Shown: positions 12,730-25,800 of the stretch, in pieces
Layout: each line of letters starts with the position of its first letter
How positions within the stretch are numbered: the stretch's first letter is position 1
Assembly (NCBI GenBank): GCA_000708835.1
Contig: DF237114.1
Span: 99,624 to 163,623, forward strand
Direction: 5' to 3'
Length of the DNA stretch: 64,000 bases
DNA from: Klebsormidium nitens
Lineage: Eukaryota > Streptophyta > Klebsormidiophyceae > Klebsormidiales > Klebsormidiaceae
Program-made: the position numbers and the translations under genes
Notes under the pieces: generated by a model
What the model was told of the DNA's origin: nothing
Databases searched by the model: none
The model's input: only the letters and a program-made list of their open reading frames with translations

Positions 12730-13868
12730 GAGCTTCAGCGTAAACTATGCCTTTTTATCTAGAAGCAGTAACGAGAGTCTCCAAATGATTCTGACTTGCC
12801 TCGTTCGTGTTCCCTGTGTGTTCACAGCGCCTACTGCTTGTTGTCCCTCGTGACTTATATACTTTTCCTTGGCACCGGTGACTTCGCTTGACGATCTGGT
12901 CTGTACCTTCGACCAACCGCACAAGTTGGTCAGGCACTTGGCCACTTTGAACTTTCTGACGTTGACAAGAGAGAACTGGCCGGCAATACCCCTTGCAGTG
13001 CTCCCTGACCAACACAGGGAAGGCAGTGCGTGATCTGTAGAACCTTGTGGATGGTGGATACAGATCACAAGTGAGCTCCTGAAGGCTTTAAGTTCAAGCT
13101 CAAGCCTCAACTTCAAGGCTGGAGCCTGAGGGCCAGTGAGGCAAGAGGCACAAAGCAGCCGAACTTTTCTTCGGAAAAACGGACGCGGACATCGTACGAT
13201 TTCAATCACCGGGCACATGTTACAGCTACCGGGGAGCCGTTTCAACACTAAAACCCTATGAATATGCCTGCGCCGTTAGTATTAACCCTAATCGTAGTTC
13301 AGTCACAGTAGGGTTGCGCGACCCTAACAAACCGTCACAGGCTTGCCACGTAACCCTAGTGTCACAGGCGATGCCCGGTCGCTCGTCGGCCGTTCGAGGT
13401 CCGATCCCTGACAACCTGCGTCCGCAACATTTTTCCGAAGAAAAGTTCGGCTGCTTTGTCCGTTTTGTGCCAGTGAGGCCCAGGGAAGGCAGGTGGAAGG
13501 GGCGCTGCACGGAGAGTTCCGCTTGGTTGGTAAATATGCAAGTCGACGAACGGCGGAAGCAGGTTTGCGACGGAACGCCGTTCAGTACTCGCGAGTGCTG
13601 CAGCCTGCGCTGCCTGCAGGCTGCCGGTTCCGGCGTTCCGCCAGATCGTCTCCGGCCTTGACTCAAGCTGCGCCAGCATGGTGGTTGGCGCAGATTAGAT
13701 TTTGCAAGTTGCACAACTCCTTGGGGCTTGAGCAAAAGAAAATCAGGGAGGAACGATTTTGTCTGAGGTCAGCTTTCCTCGGCCACAAGTATCTTCCGAG
13801 CCTCCCACTCAACGGTCTCTGCATACAGAGGGTCAAAAGGAGCTTCCGTTTCCAACTGGAACGAAAAG
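12730..13868. other. Divergent promoter region, SnoaL-like / uL24m
   Basis: About 1.1 kb between two divergent starts. Several overlapping open frames exist on both strands but none shows family motifs. It probably holds both promoters and 5' UTRs. No TATA box stands out. Confidence 0.55.
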
Positions 13869-16566
13869 ATGAGGGGCCGGGGCCTGCAAGAAATGTTCAA
13901 GCGGTGGAAAATCCTGCGGGGAGATAGAGTGAGCCCGTATGCTCTTTGGCATCCGGTCAGGCGTTATGTTGCCCGCATAGTATGCTCTTGTTTACTTGAA
14001 GTGTGCTGACACCTTCTTTTGACGAGGGTGGTTGTCAGAAAAGGGTGGTTGTCAGGGTTCTTAAACGAGGTGAAGCACATTATGGCCACCACTGGCGGAG
14101 GACTGGTGATCTTAATTCCTTCTGAAAGTGGAGAAGCCAATCTGTCGGCAAACAAATCAGTCCGTCGCAGAAAGATGTGTCGCTCTGGACAGTGTGTTTT
14201 TAATCATGTGGTGCTAAGCTTCGCTTATTGGATGCCGATTATGGTTGCAGTGACAATGCTCATCCTTCCCAAGCATGGCAGTTCAGCTTTACTTTGTCTC
14301 GTCCTGCACGGTGGTGGTATGTGATTATAGGAAGTGATTACCTCCAACTCTCACATTTGATGTGTTTCTCAGGTAGGAGACCATAAACAGAGTTTTTAAC
14401 CTGAAACTATTTACCCCTGATGCAGGTGCGCATCATGACGGGGAAAGACAAAGGGCAGCAAGGCACAGTGATCAGAGTTTTCCGAGAGAAGAACCGCGTC
14501 TTGGTCGAAGGGCAGAACCTGGTAAGTCGTTCTAAATACAGGAAGTGTGATGATATTGAGCACCAGTATGTGACTCCTGGGGGCTGTAGAGATCCGCTTA
14601 GGTCCTCAGGGGGTTGGTTTGCAGACACTCTGAGCTGGCCCTAAATATCTGCCAGTGGGCGTTTTAAAGGAAGTCTTCAAAAGCTTCCACTTAAAGCCTT
14701 TTTGGAGAAAACTTATCTGGAGATTCTAAGCTTTCTGGAAATGTTGTTTGGTTTTGGACAATGTTCTGAATGTCTGTGAGCTTTCTCAAGTTGCAGTTTC
14801 AGTGGACATACACGTCCAAGTCGATTTAGCAAGTGCGCAACTGAAGTGCAGATGCTGATGAAGCCCACCCTTGATGTGGGGCACACATTCCTTCACCTGA
14901 TCACAAACTCTGGGCGAGCTTTGTCACCCACAGAGCAAGAGTGTCCTGTGGGGCTTTCAGTATCTGCCCTGGGGTCGCATAAATGCGATCTTGATCTCTA
15001 AAAACGGCCCATTTTGTTTCTTGAATCCGGGCTACGTGGATACCTCCTCGCATGGGGCAACATCGGCCGCACGACTGAAGAGCAGCCACCACTCCGCTGT
15101 AGCTTGCTTGTAAAGAACTCGTTCTCGCTTGACTTGTTTGCAAAATCAGCGTCAAATATATAGCAATCGAGTTTAAGAGTTCTTGTTCCCATACCTGATG
15201 TCTTTGTCAGTATCATTACTCCTCTTTGACTCCATCGCTCAGCCAGTCACTTTGCAGCCTTCTTGGCTTGCATCCAGGCGCAGAACCTCGTTTCCTGTCT
15301 CATCGCCTGGTTCTGTCCGCCCCTTATGCTGACGCTTTTACGCCCTCTCTGCCAGGTTGTAAAGCACATGAAGCCCCAGGAAGGGAGACCGGGGCAGAAG
15401 GTGCTGATCGAGATGCCGGTCCACGTGTCGAATGTACGGTTACTGCATCCGGTCACGGGGTGAGCTTTTCTCGTAGCCTCCGTTTGAATCAAGCCTTTGC
15501 AGCCGTTCCTCAAGTGATCGATTGCTGCGGGGATGCGGTGCTGTGGTAATGAGAGGAAGTTTTGCAACTCGCAGAGATTCCGTGGGCTAAGGCGTGGAGT
15601 TACTGCATGATTTGATTTGTACTTTCGGATGTGCGCAAACGGCATGTCAGTAGTGGTTTCCGGATCAAGCAGTTTCTTACAACACCCCTCAACTGACTCC
15701 GACTGTCCTTCAAGGCTGATTATTCATCTGCTTTCACACCATCAAATTCCGTCCCATGGGAAACGACGCTTCTGACACTTCTTCGTTGTGTTCCAGGGAA
15801 CCATGCGCGGTAACATGGAAGGCTACAAGGGAACCAATTCCCGGCGCAGTTGACGCAGAGAGAAACCAGAAGTTCCGGACGGTTAGGGAGCGAATAGTAG
15901 CATCTGGTGACCGGACCGGAGAAGACATCCTGGTGCCGCGGCCAGCTGGGTTAGCAGATCGGAAAAAACCCAAACCCACGACAGGTCAGCTGCATCCCGG
16001 GAGCTCTGTTCGTTTGGACCATTTTTATGGCTCCTGCACGGCGCGCGATCACCGTTTCATGGTCTTTCCACCCCCCTGGTAACTTTGCTCTGCAATGCTG
16101 TCCACGATCTATGTCGCCCAATCACGTAAAACTGGGGGAGATTTGGAATTGGAGCCCTTCCGGGCTAGAGTATGAGTCGAAAAAGCAGCACAATGCTCAA
16201 GCAAGCCTGTTGTGTCCGCTCACCCGTTCACTTCAGCTATCAGACTCATCTTAAAAGAGATTTTTAATCAACGCTGGCGAAAGTCTCAGCAATGGCAATC
16301 TGATCAAAGAGTGCGTAGATACTTGAGTGACGTTAGCAAACCAACCTTTCCCATGCTTTGCAGCCGGGCTAAAGGACACCCCCCGAGAAGCGGTTCGAGA
16401 GCGGACATTCGATCCTAGTAGTGGCATTGGCGGCTTGCCCCCTTTAGAAGAGCTCCTAGATAAGCTGAATATCAGGCCGCACTTGCGGGAAGGAACCGCT
16501 CAGTATCTAGTGCGGGAGGAACAGCGACGCGGGCAGGAGCGGGAAAGACGGAGAGTGAGTCGATGA
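13869..16566 (+). CDS. Mitochondrial large-subunit ribosomal protein uL24m (KOW)
   Basis: Five exons: 13869-13928, 14426-14521, 15356-15459, 15797-15984, 16364-16566; GT-AG introns and phases give 216 residues. The protein begins MRGRGLQEMFKRWKILRGDR, then the KOW motif VRIMTGKDKGQQGTVIRV and NRVLVEG, then HVSNVRLLHPVTGEPCAVTW and the plant mitochondrial signature ILVPRP...KPTTAGLKDTP. That order matches Arabidopsis mitochondrial L24 (AT5G23535 type) rather than the plastid form. uL24 is a primary binder of 23S-type rRNA in early assembly. Differences: an insertion of about 22 residues after VTWKAT, where the family normally has a short YLEDGTKVRV stretch, and a C-terminal extension of about 45 residues rich in Arg and Glu. 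The first ATG in frame gives a short N-terminus as in plants. Family call is firm. Confidence 0.92.
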
Positions 16567-18852
16567 TGGAGAGAACGGAACGAACACACGGATTGGAATC
16601 AGATGTCGTTGTGTAGGGAGCTTGTGGACACTTTTGGATACATGGAAGACGAGAAAGGAAGCACGTTATGAACAGCTATGATCGACCAATTGTGAACCGG
16701 AGCTTGCTGCTCAAGCCTCGTGTTTGTATGTGTTGAAACACCCCAAGATGCTCTGATATGGCGGGCTTGGCAAACACTGCTGCTTAAAGAATGTACCAGG
16801 GCATCGGTATGGGTGCTCATGGCTTAGGTGCTCGGTACTTACTGGGAGTTGTTCTGCATGAATATCCAGAGTTGTGCACACAAATTGTGCATTTGTGAGT
16901 ACCGTACTAGGCCTTTGGGTCACGAATATGGCTGCATCCTGCACCAACAGAGACGTTTGATCCCAAGCTATTGCCGGCCACCATGATGGACTTGCGATAG
17001 TCAAGCTCGCCCTCAATGTACCGTGCAGCTGGCATTTTCTTTCATTTCCAATATCGGGTTCAAGCACTAGGCTGGTGTCCAGCTGAATTGAAACGACATT
17101 CAAAAGCATTCATCAGGTTCATGAATCAGGACGTTTCGTGTGACATGGTGACATGGTGCTTTCTGTTCAATGCATGATGGAAGAACACGGGACATTTATG
17201 GGGCGACTTCGGTACCTAGGTATGGTCCGAAAACTCCCCGGTACGACCCAGGTATTACCTAGTTTTCGCCGGTCCGTCGCCGGTTTTCGGCCAGTTTTGC
17301 GGAGGTTTCAAAACCGCCGGCCGGAGGTCACGGGTAAGAATATTGTGCTAGCACCCAGGTAACACCTAGGAAAATTTCACGAATACCTAGGTATAACCTG
17401 AGGGCCTAGGTATTTTTAGTGCAATAAATAAATATCGTTTATACACCCAAAACCTAACCAGAACACCTTAGGCGGAGTTCTCCTTTGCATGGCAATCAAC
17501 CCTATGGCTGGACAATCGAAAACCCTATTCGGATGGACCCAAAAGTCTTAGGAACTCTCTCCTATATATAGGTTTGTGGAAGCCATTGCGCTTGCTTTTA
17601 AATCTTAGTGTAAAAGCGCCATAGCTCCAAAGTCTCCTCACTCATAAACTTGGCTTCTTCCCCTTCTAATTGAAAGGAGAAGGCCTTGTCCTAAGAGTAG
17701 CCAGCAACGAGCGAACTCAGAAGCTGTCCCCGCAGCGCCCAACGAATCTCCGACGGGGCCCTTTCGGGTCATCTCCGTACGGTACAATTCGAAATTGCCA
17801 TGTGATCACTCCTTGCTTTGACAGCCAATCGACACAAAACTCCGTTGCTGATCGACGGTTGCGATCATTGCATAATTTAGTTCGTACGGCGGTATGGTAC
17901 CATGTTGCAAGGTACCCTTTTTTGGTATACATGGCTAGGTACCGGGGTTCATGCTGGTGCGGCTCGGTGACATGGGTCGAACGGCCAAGTCCGTACCTAG
18001 GTCCTACCTAGGTGAAACCTCGTTCAGACCGGGCGGCCGGAGGTGGAAATTGGTTTGAACCGGTCGGTATTGGGCAGGTTTACCGCCGGAGTACCGCGGT
18101 ATTGCCGCGGTATCCGACCTACCCCCAAGTTGCACCCTAAATGTCCCGTGAAAGTCACGGTGCCATTGCTCCGGCCATTGGTCGCATGGCAGCTGGTCGG
18201 GTTATGCATAACGACAACGCTAACGGCACATGTTAACCATGTCCAGAGTCTGACGTGCAGCTGAGGAATAGCACCTTGACACGTTGCACAGGTGCGTACC
18301 GGGCGTTGACCGATGCCATCGGTCCGGTTCATGGACGTGGCGACTCACGTGGAGCGACCGGCCGCACGAGGGACGCCTTCGTCGATGGTTCGAAAAGCTG
18401 CACACGTCGAATGCAGAAGCGCCTGGAGGTGCAGGAACGCGGACCGACGCGTAAAACATAATCGATTTTCGAAAGTGTGCGCTCGTGCTGGAAAAATCTC
18501 GATCTGTGTCGGAGGTCAACAGACAAATTTCAAATTCTAGCAGCTGTGCAGGGCGCCTTCCTAGACCTTGTCGGGCGCGAGGGGTTGCCCTGCACGTAGG
18601 TAGAAGAGCTCGTCAGAAGAGGGTCAAAAGGGCTTTATATCTTGTTCTACATCCGTTTTCCTTCATCGTGTCGGTGGATGTTTGTGGGGGGTGGATAAAA
18701 GCAGCATAGAAGAAGGTTTGCTTGTTTTAGGAGGGGCGACGTCAGCCAGAAGCGAGCAGCGCCAGGTGCATAGCTTTTGCAGTCAATCTTACAGGTATTG
18801 TGTTTGTGAAAAGGTATTCACCTCTTCTTGAGGGTATCTGCATCTTCTAGAT
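16567..18852. other. Intergenic region between uL24m and PyrP2-like gene
   Basis: About 2.3 kb with no convincing gene. From 17200 to 18130 it has many CCTAGGTA/TACCTAGG words and GTACCG/CCGGT motifs, described as a separate repeat entry. A TATATATA motif lies at about 17561. The last 150 bases before 18853 probably contain the PyrP2 5' UTR. Confidence 0.55.
17205..18020. repeat. Cluster of CCTAGGTA palindromic words
   Basis: CCTAGGT or its close variants occur near 17215, 17365, 17386, 17405, 17994 and 18006, together with partial forms (CCCAGGTATTACCTAG near 17249). Between them are CCGGTTTTCGGCCAG-like segments. The words are not in strict tandem. The cluster may be the debris of a repeat family. 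Confidence 0.6.
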
Positions 18853-21176
18853 ATGGAGGCAACTGCGGCGGGGTCGGCTCTGGCGGGGCACTCTTTAGCG
18901 GGCGGCCTTGCTCTGCAGAGATCCAAGTCTTGCTCCAAGCCCCATGTTGTTGGCACCAGCGCTTCTAGCAGGAGTGTAGTCTTCCCCCATTATAGTGCTC
19001 GCCCCGCATCCTTAGAGGCGAGGCAACTCTCCTCCAAACTTGCATCGTCTAGCACCCTCATTCAGCAGGCCGAAGCATTCCAAATAGGACGGCCCCAAAT
19101 AGGACGGCCCCAAGGAAAGCGCGGAGCAAAGGTCGTTGCTCTCGCGGGAGAATTGGAAGAGGCGTTTGCGGCTAACAAGATTGCACGGGGCTGGTCGACA
19201 GAGCAGCTCGTCTTTCCTGTGGTTGAGGAGAACAGAGCAGACGACAAGTGGCTGCAGAACCCCTTGTTGAGGCTGGAGAGGTTTGGCGTGGGTTGGTTTG
19301 GGATCATTCTTGATTGGGAGGGAGTCCTGGTGGATGAGGATCCAAAGATTGAGAGGCAGGTGTGGGAGGCGCTTGCAGAAGAGGAGGGGCGGTCTCTACC
19401 CCCTGCTTGGCTCTTGAGGAGAGCTGAAGGGATGAAGACAGAGCAGGTGGTTGCGGAGGTGCTTTGCTGGACGCGGGACCCCATGCAGGTGAGTCAAGCT
19501 TCTTGGATGTGTGTTTACGAGCTCTTGAAGCTGCTGAAGAAGGGGAGGAGGGTTGGAGGGTTGGATCCACTTTTGAAGAGCTCTTGAAGATGCTCAGAAG
19601 GCTGGGATGTGACGAGAGAAGGTGTTAAACTTTCTATGATATGCAGAAGGTTTGGGAAGATTGTGGGTCAAATCAAAATGTCTCTGGTTATTTGTGAACT
19701 TATCTTGCTGCAGAGCAGGTCACGGTTGCAAGTTGGTTCGAGTGTCCCCCAAACGTGCAGAGCAATCGGCGATTGCATCCAGTTTTTGCCTGGAAGCCTG
19801 GAAGACACCTGCTACAGCGTCTTTTGGCTCGAAACAGGCTTGAAATCTGGTTTCTGGTCTAGGTTTTGGTGTTGCTTCAGCAGCTACTTCGTTCTCTCTT
19901 GAGGTCGCAGTTTTTCAGAGAAGCATTTCAAATGCAGAAACTGCTGGTTGCTGGACTTGCTTGATGGTACTTCGGTATACATCCATCTACCGTAGTGCGT
20001 CTCTGTCTTCTGGTCTGCAACTTTGTTGCCTGTACACATGTTACACAGCCCATATTTGCGCCTACTTTCACCTCTCGCTTCTTATCTGCTGCATTCTACA
20101 AGAGTCCTGTCCTGCAAACTTCTGATCATACCTCTTCAATTTTGGGGAGGGTGTTTCTACAAGGTCAATGCTGATCATGTTTTATAAGGTCTAACTGCAA
20201 GCATGGAAGCACGCATAATATGTTGTCTTGTTGGTCTTGGTGCAAGTTTGCTGCACTGTAAAGAATATCAATTTCCTTTGGTCGCACCTTATCCATCTCT
20301 TAGGGTTCTACCAGCTCTTCAAGTCACATTCGCCTTCCTAAGGGCTCTCGAGTCTTAGGCTTCTGTGGTATGAGGTTTACCATTTTCCAAGTCTTTGAAG
20401 TGGAACGGATCTGAGCAGACAGATTCCCTTTTTGCACAGATGCTTCTCCTCCTGCCCTGCGTTAAGTGCAATTTATATGTAATGAGTACATGCGCCCAAA
20501 AGGTGACCCTTCGCATCATCTAGGAACGAAACGCTGGCAACAGACGCCCTGGTCTGATAAAATCCTGACTGTTCAGGGGGTGTCCTTCATTGCTGACCTT
20601 GACAATCTTGTTCTGCAGGTCCGACGAATTGCGCGGCGGCAAGAGCACCTTTTCCAAGAGGCTGCCGGGGGCCAGTTCACCCTCATGCCCGGCGTGCGGC
20701 ACTTCCTTGACACCGTCAAGAAGTATGGCGCACCCATGGCGCTCAGCACGACGAGGCCCCGCGAGTACGTCGAGCAGGGCCTCTCGCAACTAGGGCTGCA
20801 AGAGTACTTCGACGCAATCATCGCGCCAGACGATGTCGCCCGGGGAAAGCCTGACCCGGAGATGTACTCTTACGCCGCGCAGGCAATTGGTAGGATACCG
20901 TCAAGGTGTGTTGTGATCGGGAGTGTGAACGCGTGCACGGAGGCGGCGCATGACGCTGGGATGAAGGCGATCTCGGTCGCAAGTAGACACATGGTCTGGG
21001 AGCTGAGCGCGGCAGATTCAGTTGTCCGGAGTTTGTCAGATCTGGACATCAGGGGGCTGAAGTTGATCATCTCTCAGGAGCAGCCGCAGCTGCAACTAGA
21101 GATGGAGATGGAAGAGGAGATGGAGGAGCCAGAGGCGGAGCCCGAGAGCAGGATTGGGTTCAGCGACGACTGGTAG
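18853..21176 (+). CDS. PYRP2: PyrP2-like HAD phosphatase, chloroplastic (riboflavin pathway)
   Basis: Two exons, 18853-19488 and 20619-21176, join in phase 0 to give 397 residues. The first 100 or so residues are Ser/Ala/Arg-rich and low in acid residues, fitting a chloroplast transit peptide. The HAD part reads WFGIILDWEGVLVDEDP, then LLRRAEGMKTEQVVAEVLCW, DPMQVRRIARRQEHLF, ALSTTRPREYVEQGL, RGKPDPEMYSYAAQ and CVVIGSVNACTEAAHDAGMK. This closely follows Arabidopsis AT4G11570 (PyrP2), which removes phosphate from 5-amino-6-ribitylamino-uracil 5'-phosphate in plastid riboflavin synthesis. Motif I is DWEGV instead of DxDx(T/V); motif II is STT, motif III Lys is in GKPDP, motif IV is less canonical (GSVNACTEA). 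The acidic C-terminus ends SDDW. The transit region includes a 16-bp tandem duplication giving QIGRPQIGRP. Confidence 0.9.
19078..19113 (+). repeat. Two-copy 16-bp tandem in the PyrP2 transit-peptide region
   Basis: CAAATAGGACGGCCC is present twice in a row, giving QIGRPQIGRPQ with a period of 15 bp, so the reading frame is kept. It lies in the fast-evolving transit peptide. Confidence 0.85.
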
Positions 21177-22872
21177 CAGTAAGACAGGATTGGGGGTGGC
21201 TGGAAGTGCTTGCAAGCTCCTCAGGTGGAGCTTGTCATAACCAGACGGGGATGGTGCTGACTGGTAATGGCAGGGCGTGAGGAAGGAAGGTGGTAAATTG
21301 GTGGTGCTCAGCTTTGTGCGGAGATAGTTGGGGCGCCGGGAATGTGCTAGGGGGATGGATGTCCAGAATCTGAGCTAAGCTGGCTCAAATCTGGCTGGAC
21401 AAAGGACCGTGTTGGTGGAGAACGGGTGGATAGAAGGACTACAGCAGCGGAGAGTCCTTATGTTGTAAGTTAGTGGGAAAAGCTTTCTTGGGGCACCGCA
21501 TGGAGGATTGATCTGCAATAAACGCAGGTTGTCTTTGTGATGTTAGCCGCTTGAATAGTGACCTGCATTGGGAAAAAGCAAGGCAGGTGGCTCATATTTG
21601 CTGAGAGCGTGTTGATTTGCACCGCAGTTACCATTGGCTCCATAGGTCAGATTGTTTGTACATATCGACGGTGCATTAGATAAGACAATTGGCAGGGAAC
21701 ATTCATTGCCAGGTCTGACATGAATCTGCTGGACCTTTGTAAAGATTGTTCTGAATTGCTCTTTGTTATTGTTCATCATCCATGCTGGTTCTTTGAAAAG
21801 GTCTTCTCTTTTTGGATCTACTCATTTGATGTTATACTCCCTTGCAAGATCTGGCCACACAATCCTGCTTTAGATTGCCTTGTTGCTTCATTGCTTGTAA
21901 TTATGAAGGCGCTTTGTCACTTGTTCTGCATGTTGTTGACAATCATTTGTTGCAATGCATGTAGCCCCTTGCATTCAGTGAATATTTTGCAGCTAAGATT
22001 GACACTGAGCTAGCGTGGGTTGACAATCCAGTGGACGGCGCGCAAAATGTTCGCCAAAGAGATACAACTGGAATTCTCGAATCTGTCGGGTGTGCGGAGC
22101 TATAGCTAGAGTAGCACCATCATGTGCCAGCAGCTAGGCTGCATGCAATTCAGGTTGCATGCATGGCTTGTAAGCTAGCTGGCCCAGTGCATTTGAGGAC
22201 GAACATGCTTATATAAACCGCATGTGTACCGTCAGCTATATACACACATTGAACTGCTTATACCATGCACCGCCTGGCAAACGTGACATGGCACGCGCGT
22301 GGCACTGCAACCTTACAGAGTTCCAAGCATGCACTGGTTTGGCATCGAAAAAACCAGTTTTTCTGCAAGCTCTTCATGCATTATGGTAGCAGCCGTGTGC
22401 ACCTAGCCATGTGCTTCAGTGGACCGTCAGTTTCTTGACCTTTGTGAGCATGTCAGCAGTGCGGCCACCGCCGGGCCCTATACATCGTAAGGGCCGCCCG
22501 TTATGCAACTTCATCGTGATTCATGCGCAATGATGCTAGGACTCTTGAACATTCCAAAGGGCGAGCACTACAGTGTGCAGAAAAGCGTGCCTTACAGCGG
22601 TGCCACAGAACGTACTCTCGCCCACAAGTCCGCAGCCCTCCTTGCTATCAGTCAGCCTGCTGTATACACGACCGTCATGACCGAGCGACCGCCCACTCGC
22701 TCTCGCTCCTAAGGACCGTCCACCTTGTCACCCCTTCCTTACAGCTTCTTCCAGGCAACGTGCAAGTCCTAGGGTCAGCCAATCTCATATGCTCCCACTC
22801 GACACCAGACTTGACTTATATCCTCTAAGAGTGGCAGGTTGCTCGGAATCCACTCCCTTCAGACCCGGGCTT
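21177..22872. other. Convergent intergenic region between PyrP2-like and RUS genes
   Basis: About 1.7 kb. The first 400 bases are probably the PyrP2 3' UTR (TGTAAG and AATAAA-like near 21465-21525). An island rich in CATGCA occupies about 21950-22400. No protein-coding signal found; short frames near 22500-22800 lack family motifs. Confidence 0.6.
21950..22400. promoter_or_regulatory. CATGCA-rich island with TATA motif
   Basis: CATGCA, TGCATG or GCATGC words occur near 21955, 22140, 22158, 22203, 22264, 22328 and 22375. TTATATAAA lies at 22209-22217. It has the same make-up as the islands at 8980-9570 and 57540-58020, and again lies between two converging genes. Confidence 0.4.
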
Positions 22873-25800
22873 CTACCACACTGCCCTCTTCCCCGCACCC
22901 TCGTGGAACTGCTTCGTCTGCCACCCCTGCCGCTTGACCTCGTCCAGGAACGACGGCAGCTTCGATCCTAGCTTTTTGTACGCCGTTTTCACCTGACCCG
23001 TCGGGTCGCTTGCCTTCTCGCCCTTTTGAGCGTCATCCGCAACATAAGCCGCCAGCAGCCAGCCCCTGCGGAGAGAATCAGCTCGCGTTATGTGAGGAAT
23101 TGTTTATGCTTTTGATGGCTCAGTTTCGTTTTGTATGCAGCTTTAACCAGTTGGTGGGTCATTCGCTGTCTGGCCCTTCTGAGCGGCGTTTTGCAAAACA
23201 ACCCGCCAGAAACCAGCCTCTGCGTACAACGGAACGACCAACCTTTCGAGAAACTTTCAAGGATCAATAACGACACAACGATAAGCCGTGATGGAAGTTC
23301 CACGAGACAAAACAAAACCGGTCAGTGAAGCGCGACCACTCCAGATGGTCCGGGTGCTCGTTAAAGCTTGCACTGCTTTGAAAGGGGTTTGACAAAAGGA
23401 TGTAAGATGCCCTAAAAAGGCCTTAGCACGAGGCAACTTCCTGAGGATTCGAAATGTAAGGCGCTCTCTACTTAGGAGCTTCTCTAACCGGGAAATCAAC
23501 CTCCGACCACGTGTTCGGTGGATCGAAAAGGTGGTCGTGACCTCTGAAGCCGTCTTCCAGAACTTCTCTCGACCGCTCTCAGTACAGAATCTGTCCGTCG
23601 GTCCATTGTTTGAGCACTCCACCACTGTAGCGCTCTGCTTTCGCATGTGTCGGCTTTCAAGACATGACTGAAATCAACTGAAAAGTTTGCCAGCTGACGG
23701 CTGAAGCACAACCTCTTGATTCCGAAACCGAAGTACATCCAACGTTTTGAATCAAAATTAATCGCAAACATCCAAACAACAGCTCACTTGAGAGCGTCTT
23801 CCCCGGTCGCATCCCGGTGCAGCACCATGTCCGCGTGCCCGTCCCCATTCACATTCAGCAGAAAGCGCTCGTTCTTGAACGTCTGCCGCAGCTTCGCGAA
23901 GTCTTTCGGACTGCGGACGGCCGTACGGAGCGGAGCCCCAACGCGGACGCCCCCGGCCGCCAGGTTGATGCCCGGGGGAAGGAGCAGCTTCTCGCGGTAG
24001 CGCAACTGTTTAAAAGGAGTAAGGAGTGCTTCACTTAGTCTGCGACTTTCAATTTCGACTTGTCTTGCAGCGTTCTGCGCTAGCTGCACCTGGCTTTCTG
24101 CTAAAATGTATCGAAGTCGGATTGAATCTCGTGGTAGCGCAACTGTGAGAAGTAGATCGGACTGCTTCACTCCGTCTTCGTCGTCTGGTCTTATTCCTAT
24201 CCTTCAGTATGTTGGCGTGGGTGTACCTGACTTTCTGCTCGAGTGTATCAAAGTCAAGGGTTCGTTACTGTGGCAGCCTTACGGCGCCCTTAATCACCGC
24301 ACTCCCTCTGCTTTCATGCGGCTGCCAATCTGAGGCCTAAGAAACACCGATCTGGTAGAATCACGTAAGACGACGGACGAGAGGGAACCGATTGCGAGTG
24401 GAGATGTACCACACGAGGGTAGATGAGCGGGATAGCACGTTGTTTGGGAAGTGGCGCAAGACTGACCAAGAGGGCAGAGAGGCGGCATATAAAGAAGCTG
24501 AAAGCTTGTGACCAACAAATGAGGGCATACTGACAGCGAGGACCTTAAAATTCAAAAACGAGAAAAGCACAGGGTTCTAAAAGCACAGGATTCCCTCTAT
24601 TGCAGTGCCTATGCTTGCCTAGAAGGACGTAGCGAGGAAGTAGGACAGTGTAGCGACCGTTCAGAGTAGAATGGTTTTGTCAGAGAGCATCAGAGCACTT
24701 TCACGTCCGACGAAGCAACTCATAGAGGAGAAGAAAGAAAGAAGCAAAGAATGGCAAACGAGGGAGAGTAATCACAGGAGGCGAGAGCATATTATGCACA
24801 CTAGCAGCGAGACGTGAACCAATTGAAGCTCAAAAAGACAACCTGCGTTTACGCCAAAACGTAAGCAACATTAACTGCCAAATCCGCCACGAAAGGAGAC
24901 TTGCGTTTTCAAGAAAACGACAGTAATTATGACGAGAAAGAATTTTATTTTAGGACTTGTCGATACGCGACATTGGAGCGGCACTTTACCTCGGGCGGGG
25001 AGCGGACGACGCCGTGCTTGACGAAGAAACATTCTTCTCAAAGAGAACAAACAGTACTGATGACGAGCCAGACAAACAATCTTGGAAACTTGTCTTAACA
25101 CGCAAGATCCGGGCGGATCTCTCACCTCGGGCGGGGAGCGCACGACGCCGTGCTTGACGAAGTCCTCGACGAGCAGTGCGGTCCTCTGCGCGTTCAGGAA
25201 GTTCATGGGCGCGGCGCGCATCTCCTGGGCAACGCAAAACACGTGGAGCCCGGAGAGGAACGGAAACGCGAGCAGCTGCGGAATGGCGGGACGGGAAGGA
25301 GCGCGGGTTAGGAATAACGGGTCAGCGCAATTATAGCGACTATGGAGAGGGGGTTGTCAAGATGGTTTGTAGCGAACCCGGAAAGGAAAGATAACGCGAG
25401 CAGCTGAGGAGCGCCGGCGAGGGGCGGGTTCGGGGTATTGCGTCAGAGAGAGAGCCGAGCAAACTTGGGAATCGGGGTGCGCTTTTCTAAAAATGGTTGA
25501 GAGCGACTTCTAGAGACTCTCGAGAACGGGAACAGTGGCGAAAAATGTCCGAGCATAGTAGAAGAGTAAAGGAAAACGGGAAGCAGCTGCGCAAGGGGGA
25601 ACGGACTCAGAACTATTGCTGTTAGGGCAGACTCAGAGAGGGGGAGAGAAGTTTGCGATCGTGGGGCACGGGGTAGGATACAAGTGCCGCACATACAAAA
25701 CCTACGAAATACGGGATACATTATCCATCCCTTGCCCTTTGAGGAGGCGCAGATCAATCCCGAGTCATCTGCCACTTTGGACTGCGCCAGAAGCGCCTTT

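Noticed and set aside
13256-13735. Long open frames on both strands near 13.3-13.7 kb
   Set aside because: No family motifs, mutual overlap, and position in a divergent promoter region argue against coding.
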